Source of the DNA: Myxococcales bacterium
Lineage (GTDB): Bacteria; Myxococcota; Polyangia; Nannocystales; Nannocystaceae
Reading direction: 5' to 3'
DNA: 64,000 nt
NCBI GenBank assembly: GCA_016793465.1
Contig: JAEUJW010000023.1
Span: forward strand, 1-64,000
The notes beneath the pieces were generated by a model that worked only from the letters and a program-made list of their open reading frames with translations, was not told the DNA's origin and searched no databases. Positions 37,101 through 46,145 of this stretch are shown piece after piece; the stretch's first letter is position 1, and each line of letters starts with the position of its first letter. The position numbers were made by a program, and so were the translations under genes.

Positions 37101-37786
37101 GACACACCATCCAGCGCTGTCAGCGGGTAGCGCAGGACCCAATCCTGGAGGCTCCGCAGGCCGGCGAGGTCGATGTCCGCGGCGACGAGCGGTGCTCCGG
37201 TCAGCGGGCAGCGTCCGGGCTGCTCGAACGCCCGCACGCGCACCGCAGCCGCGCGCCGCGCCTCCGGCACCTCGCCCTGCGCACCGTACCACTGGTCTTC
37301 GTCCGGGTCGTGCCATAGGCCGTTCGGGTGCTCGGGCGAGTAGAACCCCGGCAGGAGCACGTACTGGTACACCCAGCCGACGCCGGTCGCGTCGGGTCCG
37401 AGCTTGGGTTCGACGCCGCGAGGCAGGCGGTCGCGGGCGAAGTTCAGGTACTCGAGTACGCGGCTGCGCGCCCAGTAGAGATCGGTGCCGTCCTCGAACA
37501 GCACGTAGACGAACGACTGCTCGTACATGCTGACGCCGCGCACGACGGTCGCGCCTGGCACCGACAGCATCGCGGTCGACAGCGGGTACGTGACCTGGTC
37601 GTCGACCACCTGCGGGTTTTGGCCCGGGAACTCCGTCGTCACGATCACCTGGACGTCGGACAGATCCGGGATGGCGTCGAGACGGGTGTGCAGCGAGGCC
37701 CAGACGCCGGAGCCGACGAGCATGACCGTGAGCAGCACCACCAGGAACCGGTTGTGCAGTGCGAGCTCGATGATCTTCGCGATCAT
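34133..37786 (-). CDS. cusA: Cu(I)/Ag(I) RND efflux pump CusA
   Basis: A 1217-residue heavy-metal RND pump. Unlike the copy at 18126-21563 it keeps the CusA pattern: SLGGIAIS with [14 protein letters not shown] in TM4, a Glu in TM10 region [16 protein letters not shown], and the relay lysine in [10 protein letters not shown]. Two periplasmic methionines are present ([17 protein letters not shown]) and the third position is Leu. A ~70-residue insertion in the first periplasmic loop contains [10 protein letters not shown] and [16 protein letters not shown]. Two extra hydrophobic stretches at ~580-650 enlarge the usual family length (~1050). The ATG overlaps the CusB stop. Confidence 0.93.
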   Translation of the reverse strand: MIAKIIELALHNRFLVVLLTVMLVGSGVWASLHTRLDAIPDLSDVQVIVTTEFPGQNPQVVDDQVTYPLSTAMLSVPGATVVRGVSMYEQSFVYVLFEDGTDLYWARSRVLEYLNFARDRLPRGVEPKLGPDATGVGWVYQYVLLPGFYSPEHPNGLWHDPDEDQWYGAQGEVPEARRAAAVRVRAFEQPGRCPLTGAPLVAADIDLAGLRSLQDWVLRYPLTALDGVSEVPSIGGFVKQYQVALDPAKLQAWGVRVTDVVAAIERSNDDVGGSVIELSEHEYMVRARGYLHGLPDLADVPVGLGPGGTPVMLGDIATLQIGGEARRGVGEYNGVGEAVGGVIVARFGANALEVIDAAKKKLAELEEGLPPGVFVKATYDRSELIHRSVRTLQGTLIEEIVVVGLVCILFLLHARSELVAVFVVPSSVIIAVLVMNAVGVAANIMSLGGIAISIGVVVDSAIVMVENAHKHLDRDEERVHAGAPPTPRLQIILAAAQEVGPQLFFSLLVITVSFLPVFVLEGEAGRLFKPLAFTKTFAMAAAAGLSITIIPVLMYLFITPRVLPRRWGWRLNLAITLAACLLPGAALFLLADGLEHLRPYRLWIGLGWAVFMAMLLVPQGIVHEDKSPLSRILQWLYEPVFTLALRHRWITLALALAALASTIYPATRLGTEFMPPLDEGDLLYMPTTDPGIGITTSKHVLQQTDKLIKTFPEVLSVHGKIGRAETATDPAPLSMIETVVQLEPDRAKWRRREVQRFFSDWPDWIRRPLATIAPEERPIDMTELKFGWTDPDGTMHPGLNSVVSVPGVANAWPYPIENRINMLATGIKTSVGVKVFGPDLAELGDLAEQVANAVRTVDGTVSAYAERTLGGHYLDIDIDRRAAARVGLTVADVQDAVRTAIGGMNVTTTIEGLERYPLNVRYARELRDDIPALRQVLVAAPGGVQVPLGQVASITIRPGAPMIRSENAQRTAWVFIEIEGRDLGGYVEEARRLVAEQVPLPPGYSLRFAGQYEFWEKTLPRLVAAGAVALTLIILLLYASSRSWFRVGVVLLAVPFSLIGALWFVWALGYNLSLAVVIGIIALAGLDAETGMVMLLYLETSHARAKAEGRLRSRDDLWAAVHDGAVKRIRPKAMTVAAAFIGLVPLLWAEGSGADVMRRVAAPMIGGLVVSFSMELVVYPIVFFLAKSWQDRELLHGRTTAPEGTPVKTQTASTAQP

Positions 37787-39486
37787 GGTGCGGTCTCCTC
37801 CTCGCGCGTGCGCGGGACGAGGTCCATGCCGCAGATCGGGCAGCGGCCCTGCTCGTCACGCAGGACCTCGGGATGCATCGGGCAGGTGTACTTCGCCCCA
37901 GGTTCCGTCGGAACCTCGGCAGGATCGTGCGGGCGATGCGGCGATGCTTCTGTCGTCGGGTGCTCGCCGGACGGCTCCGACGTCTTCGCGTCCGGGACAT
38001 GCTGGGGGGTGGAAGCAACGGCGCCGCCCTCGCGCTCCGCGAGGTACTTCTGGATAGCCTCGCGTGCGCGGCTTTCGGCATCGAGGAGAAATTGCCCGCT
38101 CGTGACGACGGCCTCGTCGATCATCAGACCCGAGCGCACCTCGACCTCGCCCGCGTCGCCGGCCGGGCCGAGCTCGACGTCTCGCGCCTCGAAGTGACCG
38201 CGGCCCTGGTCGACGAAGGCTATCTGCCGAACGCCCGTGTCGATCACGGCCTCGCGGGGGACAACGAGGGCCTTGGACGCGAGCACGACCTCGAGGTGCA
38301 CCGTCGCGAACATCCCCGGGCGCAGGCGGCGCTTATCGTTGTCGACCCGGAACCTCACCGTGACGGTGCGGGTGACCGGATCGAGCGCGGGCCCGACGAA
38401 GCTCACCTCGCCGGCGAACTTCTCGCCGGGGAAGGCCGCGACCTCTGCGATCACGGGCTGTCCCATGGTGATCCCGGCGTAGTCCTGTTCGAACAGCCGC
38501 GCGTCGATCCACAGCTCGCGCTGATCGACGATTCGCAGGATGGGCTGCCCGGCCGTCACGGCGGCGCCCTCCACGACCGACTTGTCGCGCACGAACCCCG
38601 CCGCCGGGCTGGGGATCGTCACCGTCGTCGGGGCGCGCGAGCGGCCCGACCACCGACTGATCGCCGACTCCGGGAAGCCGAGCAGCTCGAGCTTGCGTGC
38701 GGCGGCCGCAGCAGGCCCGAGGATCGGTTCCAGTTCGCCCTCGCGGACGATCTTGCGGCGGCCCTCCGAGCGTCGCGCGGCGATCAGCTCCTCGATGGCC
38801 GCGTACAGCTCGGGGCTGTACAGCTCGAACAGGGGCTCGCCCTGGCGGAGCCACATCCCCTCAGTGTCGGCGTGCAGGCGCCGGATCCAGCCCGAGACGC
38901 GCAGGTTCACCTCGTGCACGCTGGGCTCGGCCACCGTGAGGGCTCCGAACGCGCGCACGCTCCGGGCGACCACGGCCTCACGCACGCGCGCGGTGCGAAC
39001 CCCGATCGTCTGCACCGCGGCCGGATCGATGGTGACGGCGGTCCCGCGCGGCGCCTCGTCTTCGTACACCGGCACGAGGTCCATCCCCATCGGGCTCTTG
39101 CCGGGGTGATCGGAGATGTACGGCGGGTCGATCATGGGATCCCACCAGAACTTGACCTTGCGCCCGCCGGCTGCCGGCTCCGATCCCTGGCCCGCATCCT
39201 CGACATCGACCGGGGTCAGTTGCATGTGGCAGATCGGGCACTCACCCAGGTGATCCTGGATGACTTGCGGATGCATGCCGCAGGTCCAGAGCTGGGGCCG
39301 CTCGCCGGACCCTTCGACCTGCGGCTGCTCGGCTGAGTCGTTGCGCCCGGCGAGCGCGTGGGCACCGACGCCAATCCCGATCCCCGCGATAAACACCAAA
39401 AGCACTCGCAGCGCGCCTCCACCGGCCGCCTTGCGCGCCGGGGTAGGTGGCGTGTCCTGCGGGGCTTCGTTGCAGTCGCCGGTCAT
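37783..39486 (-). CDS. cusB: CusB-type periplasmic adaptor with three HMBD metal-binding domains
   Basis: A 567-residue membrane-fusion protein. After a signal anchor ([21 protein letters not shown]) come two heavy-metal-binding domains, [28 protein letters not shown] and [29 protein letters not shown], then the adaptor core ([29 protein letters not shown]..., [21 protein letters not shown]). The C-terminus carries a third HMBD ([26 protein letters not shown]) after a His-rich linker. CusB-like adaptors hand Cu(I)/Ag(I) to CusA. ATGA overlaps on both sides link it to CusC and CusA. Confidence 0.92.
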   Translation of the reverse strand: MTGDCNEAPQDTPPTPARKAAGGGALRVLLVFIAGIGIGVGAHALAGRNDSAEQPQVEGSGERPQLWTCGMHPQVIQDHLGECPICHMQLTPVDVEDAGQGSEPAAGGRKVKFWWDPMIDPPYISDHPGKSPMGMDLVPVYEDEAPRGTAVTIDPAAVQTIGVRTARVREAVVARSVRAFGALTVAEPSVHEVNLRVSGWIRRLHADTEGMWLRQGEPLFELYSPELYAAIEELIAARRSEGRRKIVREGELEPILGPAAAAARKLELLGFPESAISRWSGRSRAPTTVTIPSPAAGFVRDKSVVEGAAVTAGQPILRIVDQRELWIDARLFEQDYAGITMGQPVIAEVAAFPGEKFAGEVSFVGPALDPVTRTVTVRFRVDNDKRRLRPGMFATVHLEVVLASKALVVPREAVIDTGVRQIAFVDQGRGHFEARDVELGPAGDAGEVEVRSGLMIDEAVVTSGQFLLDAESRAREAIQKYLAEREGGAVASTPQHVPDAKTSEPSGEHPTTEASPHRPHDPAEVPTEPGAKYTCPMHPEVLRDEQGRCPICGMDLVPRTREEETAP

Positions 39487-40808
39487 CGTGCACCTCCCTT
39501 CTCCTCACACGGCGGCACGACCCCGAGTGCGTACTGCAGCTCCGCATGGGCACGGTCGAGGTCGGCCACGGCGCGATGAAGACCGAGCTCGAGATCCCGC
39601 AGGCCGCGCTCGGCGTCGATCAGCGCGGCAAAGTCGTTCTTGCCGCTCTCGTAGCCGGTCCTCGCAGCGTCGATGCGGTCGCGCGCCGTCGGGATGAGCC
39701 GCTCGCGGTAGAGCTGCATGACCTCGTGCGCCGCCAGGACGCGGGCCCGGGCCCCTCCCGCCTCGACCGCGACACGGTCGCGCACCGCGAGTTCAGCGAG
39801 CTTTGCCTGGCGACCGAGCGCCTCCGCCTCCTCCACGCCCGCCCGCAACGCGCCGAGTTGCAGCGGGAGCCGGATGCCGAGGCCGACCATGAACCGATGC
39901 GGCGCCGCGTCCCACATCGAGTTGTAGGAGGCCATGACGCTGAGCTGGGGCGTGTAGCGGCGGCGTGCCAGCGTCACGGCCTGCGCCCGGGCATGAGCGT
40001 CGGCCTCGGCCGCCTCGACCTCCGGACGGTCCGGCGCCGTGACCGGCCGCTGCTGCGCGGGCGAAGGCCCCTCGTCGGTGACGAGCCGCGGTGGCGGCGG
40101 GGGGAGCGGCGTGTCGATCGGCTGGTGGAGCAGCCCGTTGATCTCGGCCGTGACGACGGCCAGCTCGGCCGTGAGCTGGGAGCGGGTCTCGTCGGTCCGC
40201 GCAAGCTCGACCTCGGCCTGCAGCGGGTCCTGACGTGAGGCGAGGCCGGCGGTGTAGCGACGAACCGCCACGTCGTGGAGCTCGGTGAGCAGCGCGCGAT
40301 GCTCGGCGTTCGTCTCGAGTCCGCGGGCCGTCGCGTAATACGCGTCGAACAAGGCCGCCGCCGTCCATGCGAGTTCGTTGCGGGCGACCTCGTACCGCTT
40401 CTCGGTCGCAACGGCCTCGCTGCGCGCGACGGCTCGCTCGAACCGGACCTGACCCGGCCGGAAGGATTGCTCGACCGTGACGACCTGCCCGAACCGGTGC
40501 GTCCCGCCGATGCTGATCGGGGCAAACGCGTAGGACACCGAGGTGTCGCCGATGGACGTCGGCTGACGAGCACGCGCCCCCGCCGCCCGGATGGCCTCGT
40601 TCGCCGCGGCGAGGTCGGGGTTGCGCGTGAGCACGGCGCACACGAGGCGGTGCCGATCCAGCGCTTCCGCGTGTGTCAGCTTGTCGATGGTGTCGACGGG
40701 GCGTGGCGAGGCGGCGAGCGTGGTGGGCAGCGCCGGCGGCGATGACGGCCGGCATCCGGCGCCACCGGCGACGGTGAGTGCGAGCAGGGATCTTGCGAAC
40801 GAAACCAT
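39483..40808 (-). CDS. cusC: CusC-type outer-membrane efflux lipoprotein
   Basis: A 441-residue TolC-family lipoprotein (signal [16 protein letters not shown], Cys19). OEP repeats: [36 protein letters not shown] and [38 protein letters not shown]. It is the first gene of the CusC-CusB-CusA operon and has a 95-bp upstream gap with two dyads. It overlaps CusB by 4 nt. Confidence 0.9.
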   Translation of the reverse strand: MVSFARSLLALTVAGGAGCRPSSPPALPTTLAASPRPVDTIDKLTHAEALDRHRLVCAVLTRNPDLAAANEAIRAAGARARQPTSIGDTSVSYAFAPISIGGTHRFGQVVTVEQSFRPGQVRFERAVARSEAVATEKRYEVARNELAWTAAALFDAYYATARGLETNAEHRALLTELHDVAVRRYTAGLASRQDPLQAEVELARTDETRSQLTAELAVVTAEINGLLHQPIDTPLPPPPPRLVTDEGPSPAQQRPVTAPDRPEVEAAEADAHARAQAVTLARRRYTPQLSVMASYNSMWDAAPHRFMVGLGIRLPLQLGALRAGVEEAEALGRQAKLAELAVRDRVAVEAGGARARVLAAHEVMQLYRERLIPTARDRIDAARTGYESGKNDFAALIDAERGLRDLELGLHRAVADLDRAHAELQYALGVVPPCEEKGGAR

Positions 40809-40834
40809 GATCTGGACTCCGAGAGGCTGGCCTT

Positions 40835-40882
40835 GTCGCGCATGCGCGACGAGCTACCGGCGCGTCCGCATTCATTGCGGAC
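40835..40882 (-). promoter_or_regulatory. Two dyads upstream of the cusCBA operon
   Basis: A perfect 16-bp palindrome GTCGCGCATGCGCGAC (40835-40850) lies ~27 bp before the cusC ATG, and an inverted repeat GTCCGCA-ttcat-TGCGGAC (40864-40882) lies 14 bp further out. They could be operators or hairpins. No CorE or sigma-54 motif was found here, so the operon may have its own regulator or be read from 41293. Confidence 0.45.
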
Positions 40883-40903
40883 ACGGACAGGACCAGTTCC
40901 GGG

Positions 40904-41293
40904 TCAGATCAAGAACCTGCAATGACGCAAGTAGGTGGGAGGCCCTCGCTCGCGGGGCGGACCCCGGGCGGAGGAGGTCGGGCCGAGCCGGGAGCGCAGG
41001 GATGGCGGTCCGAGGCCGGGCGCCGCGCCCGGCGGCTCCGCTACGAGATCGGGCGCAGTGCCCTGGTCGACCAGCGAGTATGCAGGCGTCGGCGCGTCCC
41101 ACTCAACGACCTCACAGCAGCCGCGCCGCTTGACCCGGGCGACGTCCTGCGCCGGTGGATCCGCGGTCGTCTTGCAGCAGCAACTGGGGCGGGCGCGGCC
41201 GTCGAAGCTGCACACGTAGGCCACCGCGGGGTGCGCGACGCAGAGGGTGGCGAGCACCCAGGCGACCACCCAAACCGTGATCCGCGTGAACAT
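40904..41293 (-). CDS. Small exported Cys-rich protein
   Basis: A 129-residue protein with a clear signal peptide (RITVWVVAWVLATLCVAHPAVA). The mature part opens YVCSFDGRARPSCCCKTTADPPAQ and continues KRRGCCEVVEWD, a C...CCC...CC pattern suited to metal binding. The rest is Pro/Gly/Arg-rich and may be disordered. It lies on the same strand just upstream of cusC and is probably part of its operon. I recall similar Cys-cluster exported proteins in myxobacterial copper loci but cannot name a family. Confidence 0.68.
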   Translation of the reverse strand: MFTRITVWVVAWVLATLCVAHPAVAYVCSFDGRARPSCCCKTTADPPAQDVARVKRRGCCEVVEWDAPTPAYSLVDQGTAPDLVAEPPGAAPGLGPPSLRSRLGPTSSARGPPRERGPPTYLRHCRFLI

Positions 41294-41664
41294 CGGAGCC
41301 TGAGCGTAGCATGCTCCCTTACCGTTGCGGGGGACGATGACGGCACAGGCAGGTGGGCTCGGGGCCCAGTGATCAGCAGCGTGTCGACCTCGTGGGGTTC
41401 AAGCAGGAGACCGCCATCCCAGCCGAACACACGCGGGGTCCGGGCGCTGCTGCGGAGCTTCGGTCCGGGTTGATCTCCCCGGAGGCGGATCCCCGCCGCC
41501 GCGCAGACAGCGATCGGCGGGACCGACGCGGAGGTCGACCGGGCCGAGCAGGGGTGTTGCCGCGAGGAGTGCTGCTGAGCTCGATGTTCACCAGCGCCGC
41601 GGGCTCGCCGTCCGTTACCGGCGCTGAAGTGCCGGCTCGCCAAGCGGATGCACCCAGCGTCCGG
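41294..41664. other. Intergenic region with MCO relic
   Basis: About 370 bp between the Cys-rich protein gene and the end of the cytochrome lipoprotein gene. It holds the MCO fragment at 41347-41442. The rest shows no start, recognisable motif or conserved promoter. Confidence 0.5.
41347..41442 (-). pseudogene. Relic of a multicopper oxidase
   Basis: A reverse-strand stretch reads ARTPRVFGWDGGLLLEPHEVDTLLITGPRAHLP, which matches HRLRVIGWDGGLLPDPYEVDTLVIAPGERYDLL of the MCO at 47794-49206 over ~32 residues. Nothing else of the oxidase is present on either side, so it is a decayed fragment of a sixth MCO. Confidence 0.65.
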
Positions 41665-42759
41665 TCAGTGCCCGTGGCTGAACATGTAGACCGCGTCGAC
41701 GAGCGCCCAGACGTCCGCCTCCGGGAGCGAAGCACCGACCCCCGGCATCGCCGACGCGTACGGGAAGAATCCGCCACCCTCGGCGATGCGGAAGTACAGG
41801 TAGTCATCTCGCAGCGTCACGTGCGGGAGCGCCGTGAGGTTCGAGGGCCGTGGGTCCATCCCCTCGGCCATCGGCCCATCGCCACCCCCGTGCTCACCGT
41901 GGCACGAGGCGCACTGCGCGGCGTAGAGGGTAGCCCCGCGGTCCTCCATGCCCCCCGGACTCTTCCGGCCCGCGTATCGTGCGGGCACGTAGACCGGATC
42001 GCATCCTCCTTCACCGTCGACGTGGCCGAGCGTCAGCGCGAGGTTGCCGACGTACGTCCACAGGTCGTCGATGTCCACGCCCGCGGTCTGGTAGCGCTCC
42101 AACGGCAGGATGCTCGTCTGGGCCAGCTCGCTTGGCAGCACGACCCCGTCGGAGTCGACATCGGACGCCGCGATCAGGTCGAACGCGATCTCGCCGTTCG
42201 GCCCGAGATCGTCGAGAAGCAGGTGATCCGCGTGGATCGTGAGCTGCGTGCTGCCCCCGTCCGACGCCCGTACGCGTTCGGCGATCTTGCACGAGTGCCC
42301 GAACGAGATCGAAAAATCCCAGTCGAATCCCACCCGCTCGCCTCCCCGGGTCGCCTCACCGACCACGTGCAGCGCCGTCCCCTTGGCCTTCAGCCGCTCG
42401 AGCTGCTCTGCGGTCGCGTTGCCCCCGACGACCTCCCCGGGCTGCTCGAAGCGGTAGCGGACCGCGGCGTAGTTCCCGGTCTGGATGTCGTCGATCGCGG
42501 CCAGCAGGTGCCCCTCACCGTCGGAGGGCCGGGTCAGGTCGAACACGTAGTAGCCCGCGAGCTCCACCCGCTCGTCACCCTCGAGGCTCACCTCACCGAT
42601 CGACACGACGAACTCCGTGAACCGGATCTCCCAGCCATCCCGGACCGCCGACGCCGGGATGCCCTCCTCCACGAACGCCTCGCCGAACACGCGGACCTCG
42701 TAGGACCCCTGACAGGCGCAGGCGAACACAAGAAGCATGGCGAGCACGCGATGGACCAT
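41665..42759 (-). CDS. Lipoprotein with MbnP-like N-terminal part and C-terminal cytochrome c domain
   Basis: A 364-residue lipoprotein (signal LAMLLVFACAC). Residues ~20-260 form one domain (YEVRVFGEAFVEEGIP..., GWEIRFTEFVVSIGEVSL, AIDDIQTGNYAAVRYRFEQPGEVVGG, FDWDFSISFGHSCKI) that loosely resembles MbnP-type copper-associated periplasmic proteins; this is tentative. A DVDSDGVV segment looks like a calcium-binding loop. Residues ~270-364 are a c-type cytochrome: GATLYAAQCASCHGEHGGGDGPMA with haem CASCH and a likely axial Met in ASAMPGVG. The start at 42759 is chosen for the signal peptide. It may pass electrons from copper oxidation. Confidence 0.78.
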   Translation of the reverse strand: MVHRVLAMLLVFACACQGSYEVRVFGEAFVEEGIPASAVRDGWEIRFTEFVVSIGEVSLEGDERVELAGYYVFDLTRPSDGEGHLLAAIDDIQTGNYAAVRYRFEQPGEVVGGNATAEQLERLKAKGTALHVVGEATRGGERVGFDWDFSISFGHSCKIAERVRASDGGSTQLTIHADHLLLDDLGPNGEIAFDLIAASDVDSDGVVLPSELAQTSILPLERYQTAGVDIDDLWTYVGNLALTLGHVDGEGGCDPVYVPARYAGRKSPGGMEDRGATLYAAQCASCHGEHGGGDGPMAEGMDPRPSNLTALPHVTLRDDYLYFRIAEGGGFFPYASAMPGVGASLPEADVWALVDAVYMFSHGH

Positions 42760-42850
42760 GGAGCGGGTGATCCTACGCCCTCGCCGGGGGCACGGATCGA
42801 CCACCCCCCATGTGAATGCGCGCGTCCCGCATGTCCACGGCTCCGTCGAC

Positions 42851-42877
42851 TGTAATGCCCGCGCAGGGCTCGCGTCT
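42851..42877 (+). promoter_or_regulatory. CorE-type ECF promoter 6 (before the corE remnant)
   Basis: TGTAATG (42851-42857), 14 bp, GCGTCT (42872-42877), 53 bp before the ATG of the internally deleted corE at 42931. Confidence 0.65.
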
Positions 42878-42930
42878 CCCCCTACAGCCCGGAGCCGACC
42901 TGGGCCGGCATACTCCTCCCCCGGGACCCG

Positions 42931-43107
42931 ATGACCGCTTCCGACCAAGACCCCGCGCTCCCCGAGACGATCGCCGCCATCGAGCGGCTGGTCGCCAACC
43001 ACCGCCAGTTCCTCGCCTTCCTGCAGTCGCGGGTCGGCAGCGGGTCTTGCGCCACGCATGGCTGCCTCGACTGCACCTGCGGCAGCCCCGACCGTGGTTG
43101 TGGATAG
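42931..43107 (+). CDS. Miniature CorE: sigma factor N-terminus fused in frame to the Cys-rich tail
   Basis: A 58-residue open frame with ATG and TAG. Residues 1-37 (ERLVANHRQFLAFLQSRVGS) match the N-terminus of the sigma factor at 5471-6067, and residues 38-58 (SCATHGCLDCTCG) match its Cys-rich copper-sensing tail. The ~137 residues between them, i.e. most of region 2 and all of region 4, are missing, and the join is in frame. It therefore cannot be a sigma factor, but it keeps five cysteines and an intact CorE-type promoter. Either a deletion relic or a small copper-binding protein that could compete with CorE; the sequence does not decide. Confidence 0.6.
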   Translation: MTASDQDPALPETIAAIERLVANHRQFLAFLQSRVGSGSCATHGCLDCTCGSPDRGCG

Positions 43108-43125
43108 GGAGTGCGGCCCGCTCGC

Positions 43126-43158
43126 GACATGTCTCAGACGAGTGGAGGATATTCTCCA
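43126..43158 (+). promoter_or_regulatory. Type 1 upstream activator motif (43254 operon)
   Basis: GACATGTC (43126-43133) and TGGAGGATATTCTCCA (43143-43158, one mismatch from a perfect palindrome). Same order and nearly the same spacing as 15362-15396. The larger palindrome ends 63 bp before the -24 element. Confidence 0.65.
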
Positions 43159-43221
43159 TCCGACCCCCGTGTCGTTCGTCGTCCTCCGAGAAAACCTTGT
43201 AACTCCCATTCTCCGCCAACT

Positions 43222-43237
43222 TGGTACACATCGTGCT
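43222..43237 (+). promoter_or_regulatory. Sigma-54-like promoter of the 43254 operon
   Basis: TGGTACACATCGTGCT, with GG and GC ten bases apart. The predicted start is about 6 nt before the ATG. Confidence 0.6.
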
Positions 43238-43253
43238 CGGGGCCCGCCCACCC

Positions 43254-43784
43254 ATGCGAACGACCGACATCCTCCTCGTGCTCGGCGCCCTCGGCAGCGC
43301 GGGCCTCGCGTGTGCATCCAAGGGTTCTCCCGACGCGACCGAAGTTCCTGCACCGCCTCGACGCGGCGAGGCTGACGCCTCGTGCCGGCATGAGCTCGGC
43401 CGCTGTGGAGGCCACACGCCCGGCGACGGCGCCTGTGGTGGCGAGCCGACCGCCACCAAGCCTGTGCAACCCCTCGGTGAAGTCGTCCTCGAGCCCGGCA
43501 AGTTCGCCGAGATCAACCTCGAGATGGGTGAGGGCGCCACGATCGAGGTCGAGTACACGGGCGCGGGCGGTTCGCTCGAGTGGAACGTCCACAGCCACGA
43601 CGGCGACAACGTCGTCATCCACGCCGAGGGCGTCGGCAGCGAGGGCAAGCTCCCGTTCTCGGCCCCCCACGCTGGCCTCTATTCCTACCTGTGGAAGAAC
43701 GCGAGCAGCACCCCGGTGCGGCTGACCACCCGCCTCAATTCCACCGGCCCCGTGCGCGTGCACTCCGTGCATCCAGCGTCCTGA
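43254..43784 (+). CDS. Small lipoprotein with a beta-rich domain
   Basis: A 176-residue lipoprotein (signal DILLVLGALGSAGLAC, Cys20). A Cys/Gly/His-rich stretch (SCRHELGRCGGHTPGDGACGG) is followed by a ~100-residue domain (FAEINLEMGEGATIEVEYTGAGGSLEWNVHSHDGD..., HAGLYSYLWKNASSTPVRLTTRL). The pattern recalls a GOLD/emp24-like beta fold, but this is only a resemblance. HSHDGD and the Cys cluster could bind metal. It is the first gene of an operon with a methyltransferase, MCO, His-rich lipoprotein and TolC. Confidence 0.75.
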   Translation: MRTTDILLVLGALGSAGLACASKGSPDATEVPAPPRRGEADASCRHELGRCGGHTPGDGACGGEPTATKPVQPLGEVVLEPGKFAEINLEMGEGATIEVEYTGAGGSLEWNVHSHDGDNVVIHAEGVGSEGKLPFSAPHAGLYSYLWKNASSTPVRLTTRLNSTGPVRVHSVHPAS

Positions 43785-43799
43785 CCCCGCGAGGATCCC

Positions 43800-44459
43800 A
43801 TGAGTCAACGCTACGTCCCGGCGCTCGGCCACGCCTGGCTGACCGGCCTCTACGACCCCGTCATGCGCACGACGATGCGCGAGGCGACGTTCAAGTCGCG
43901 TCTGATCGCCCAGGCGGGCGTCCACCCCGGCCATCACGTCCTCGACGTCGGCTGCGGGACCGCGACGCTGACGATGGCGATCAAGCAGGCCGAGCCGATG
44001 GCCGAGGTGGTGGGGCTCGACGGCGACCCCGAGGTGCTACGCCGCGCTGCACGAAAGGCAGCCGATGCCGGCGTCGTGATCACCCTCGACGAGGGCTTCA
44101 GCGACCAGCTCCCCTACGCCGACGCCAGCTTCGACCGTGTGTTGACGAGCCTCCTCCTGCATCACCTCGATCGCGGCAGCAAGCGCCGGACTCTCGCCGA
44201 GATCCACCGCGTGCTCCGCCCGGGGGGCCAGCTTCACATCGCCGACTGGGGCCGCGCCGCCGATCCAGTGATGCGTGCCGCCTTCCTCCTCGTGCAGCTC
44301 CTCGACGGCTTCGCCAACACCACCGACAACGTCCGCGGAAGGATCCCCGCCATGCTGAGCGAGGCAGGCTTCGTCGACGTCGCCGAGACCGATCGCCTCC
44401 GCACCGTGTTCGGCACCCTGTCCTTGTACCGGGGCACGCGCCCTCCCGGAGATCGATGA
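43800..44459 (+). CDS. SAM-dependent methyltransferase
   Basis: A 219-residue class I methyltransferase: motif I HVLDVGCGTATLTMAIKQAEPMAEVVGLDGDPEVLRRAARKA, then DQLPYADASFDRVLTSLLLHHL and RVLRPGGQLHIADWGRA. A different subfamily from the one at 29019. Substrate unknown. Its stop overlaps the MCO ATG (ATGA). Methyltransferases of this type recur in copper-resistance operons, perhaps for lipid or quinone modification (inference). Confidence 0.83.
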   Translation: MSQRYVPALGHAWLTGLYDPVMRTTMREATFKSRLIAQAGVHPGHHVLDVGCGTATLTMAIKQAEPMAEVVGLDGDPEVLRRAARKAADAGVVITLDEGFSDQLPYADASFDRVLTSLLLHHLDRGSKRRTLAEIHRVLRPGGQLHIADWGRAADPVMRAAFLLVQLLDGFANTTDNVRGRIPAMLSEAGFVDVAETDRLRTVFGTLSLYRGTRPPGDR

Positions 44460-45805
44460 ACGACATCAAGCTGACCCGCCGCCAGGCCCTCGCGGGCGCC
44501 ACCCTCGCCGGAACGGCTGTCGCGCTGTCAGGCCAGGAAACCCAGGCTGCCGCGCCTGCAGCCCCCGCGCACAGGTGGGACGCCAGCTACAGCGGCGCCG
44601 ATGTCAAGGCGAGCCAGCCCGGCCAGCCTGGACGCGACTACCAGCCGACGATCACGCCGAACGGTGCGACCCTCCCGTGGAAGGTTGTCGACGGCGTGAA
44701 GGTCTACCACCTGATCGCCGAGGAGGTCGAACACGAGTTCGCCCCCGGGTTGCGTGCGCTGTGCTGGGGCTACAACGGCAGCGTCCACGGCCCGACGATC
44801 GAAGCCGTCGAGGGCGACCGCGTGCGGATCTACGTGACCAACCGGCTGAAGGCCCCGACGAGCGTGCACTGGCACGGCATCTTCCTGCCGAACGGCATGG
44901 ACGGGGTTGCCGGTCTCAATCAGCGGTCGATCGCCCCGGGCGAGACCTTCCGTTACGAGTGGACTTTTAAGCAGCACGGCACCTTCATGTATCACTCGCA
45001 CCACGACGAGATGACGCAGATGGCGCTCGGCATGCTCGGCATGCTCATCGTCCACCCGCGCCGTCCGCCGGCCGGCTACCGCGTCGACCGCGACTTCGTG
45101 CTCCTGCTGAGCGAGTGGAAGCTCGTCCCCGGCGCGAAGCGGCCCGACCCCAACGAGATGACCGACTTCAACGTCCTCACGATCAACGCGAAGGCGTACC
45201 CGGGCACTGCGCCGTTGGTGTGTCGCAAGGGCGACCGCGTCCGGATCCGCATCGGCAACCTGAGCGCGATGGATCACCACCCGATCCACCTCCACGGCTA
45301 CTACTTCAAGGTCACGGCGACCGACGGCGGCCCGCTGCCGGTGTCCGCGCAGTGGCCCGAGACCACCGTCCTCGTCCCCGTCGGCAGCACCCGCGACGTA
45401 GAGTTCGTCGCCGACGAGCCCGGTGACTGGGCGATGCACTGCCACATGACCCACCACGTGATGAACCAGATGGGCCACGAGCTGCCGAACATGATCGGCG
45501 TCGACACGAGCAAGCTCGGCGCCCGCGCTGGAGGGCTGGTGCCCGGTTACATGCCGATGGGCCAGCACGGCATGGGTGACATGGCCGAGATGGGCATGCC
45601 TGTCCCCAAGAACAGCATCCCGATGGTCGGCGCCCGCGGCCCGTTCGACTACATCACCATGGGCGGCATGTTCACGATCGTGAAGGTCCGCGACGCGGAC
45701 GTCGGCGACGAGAACAAGGATCCGGGCTGGTACAAGCACCCGCCCGGGACCGTCGCCGACCTCGCGCGCAAGGAGGACATGGCCCGTGACGGCATCAAGG
45801 CTTGA
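44456..45805 (+). CDS. Tat-exported multicopper oxidase
   Basis: A 449-residue MCO with Tat signal (KLTRRQALAGATLAGTAVALSG). Ligand motifs: HWHG (138), MYHSHHDEM (an HSH rather than HPH), HPIHLHG and HCHMTHHVMNQM; a Met-rich segment MPMGQHGMGDMAEMGMP follows. It closely parallels the MCO at 10958-12313 in length, order and motif position, so the two are probably duplicates. The following gene starts 20 bp before its end. Confidence 0.91.
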   Translation: MNDIKLTRRQALAGATLAGTAVALSGQETQAAAPAAPAHRWDASYSGADVKASQPGQPGRDYQPTITPNGATLPWKVVDGVKVYHLIAEEVEHEFAPGLRALCWGYNGSVHGPTIEAVEGDRVRIYVTNRLKAPTSVHWHGIFLPNGMDGVAGLNQRSIAPGETFRYEWTFKQHGTFMYHSHHDEMTQMALGMLGMLIVHPRRPPAGYRVDRDFVLLLSEWKLVPGAKRPDPNEMTDFNVLTINAKAYPGTAPLVCRKGDRVRIRIGNLSAMDHHPIHLHGYYFKVTATDGGPLPVSAQWPETTVLVPVGSTRDVEFVADEPGDWAMHCHMTHHVMNQMGHELPNMIGVDTSKLGARAGGLVPGYMPMGQHGMGDMAEMGMPVPKNSIPMVGARGPFDYITMGGMFTIVKVRDADVGDENKDPGWYKHPPGTVADLARKEDMARDGIKA

Positions 45806-46145
45806 TCCTCGCCCCCGTTGGCGCGCGGCCGCCTTGCTGCTCGCGCTGGCGGGCTGCCGCAGCGGCCTGCCCCCCGAGCCGCCCGGCGCCGACCCGGCAG
45901 ACCCCGCCGCGGCCGCGTCCCCATACCACGCGCCGGCGAACCCCTATGAGACCTCGGCCTTCGCGGGCGACAAGGCCGCGCCGGCCGGCGACCACGCGGG
46001 TCACATGCACCACGGGCACGCGGGTCACGCGACGCAGCCGGATGCAGCGACCGGTCAACCCGAGGCAACCGATCACGCGAACCACGCACCCGCCACGAGC
46101 GCACCTTCCCCGCACGCGGGCCACAAGCAGGAGGCGCCGCGATGA
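45786..46145 (+). CDS. His-rich lipoprotein
   Basis: A 119-residue lipoprotein starting with GTG in an overlap with the MCO. Signal WRAAALLLALAGC, then Pro/Ala linkers and many His (HAGHMHHGHAGHATQ, DHANHAP, HAGHK). It should bind copper or silver in the periplasm. Counterpart of the smaller protein at 9261-9542. ATGA overlap with the following TolC gene. Confidence 0.78.
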   Translation: MTASRLDPRPRWRAAALLLALAGCRSGLPPEPPGADPADPAAAASPYHAPANPYETSAFAGDKAAPAGDHAGHMHHGHAGHATQPDAATGQPEATDHANHAPATSAPSPHAGHKQEAPR

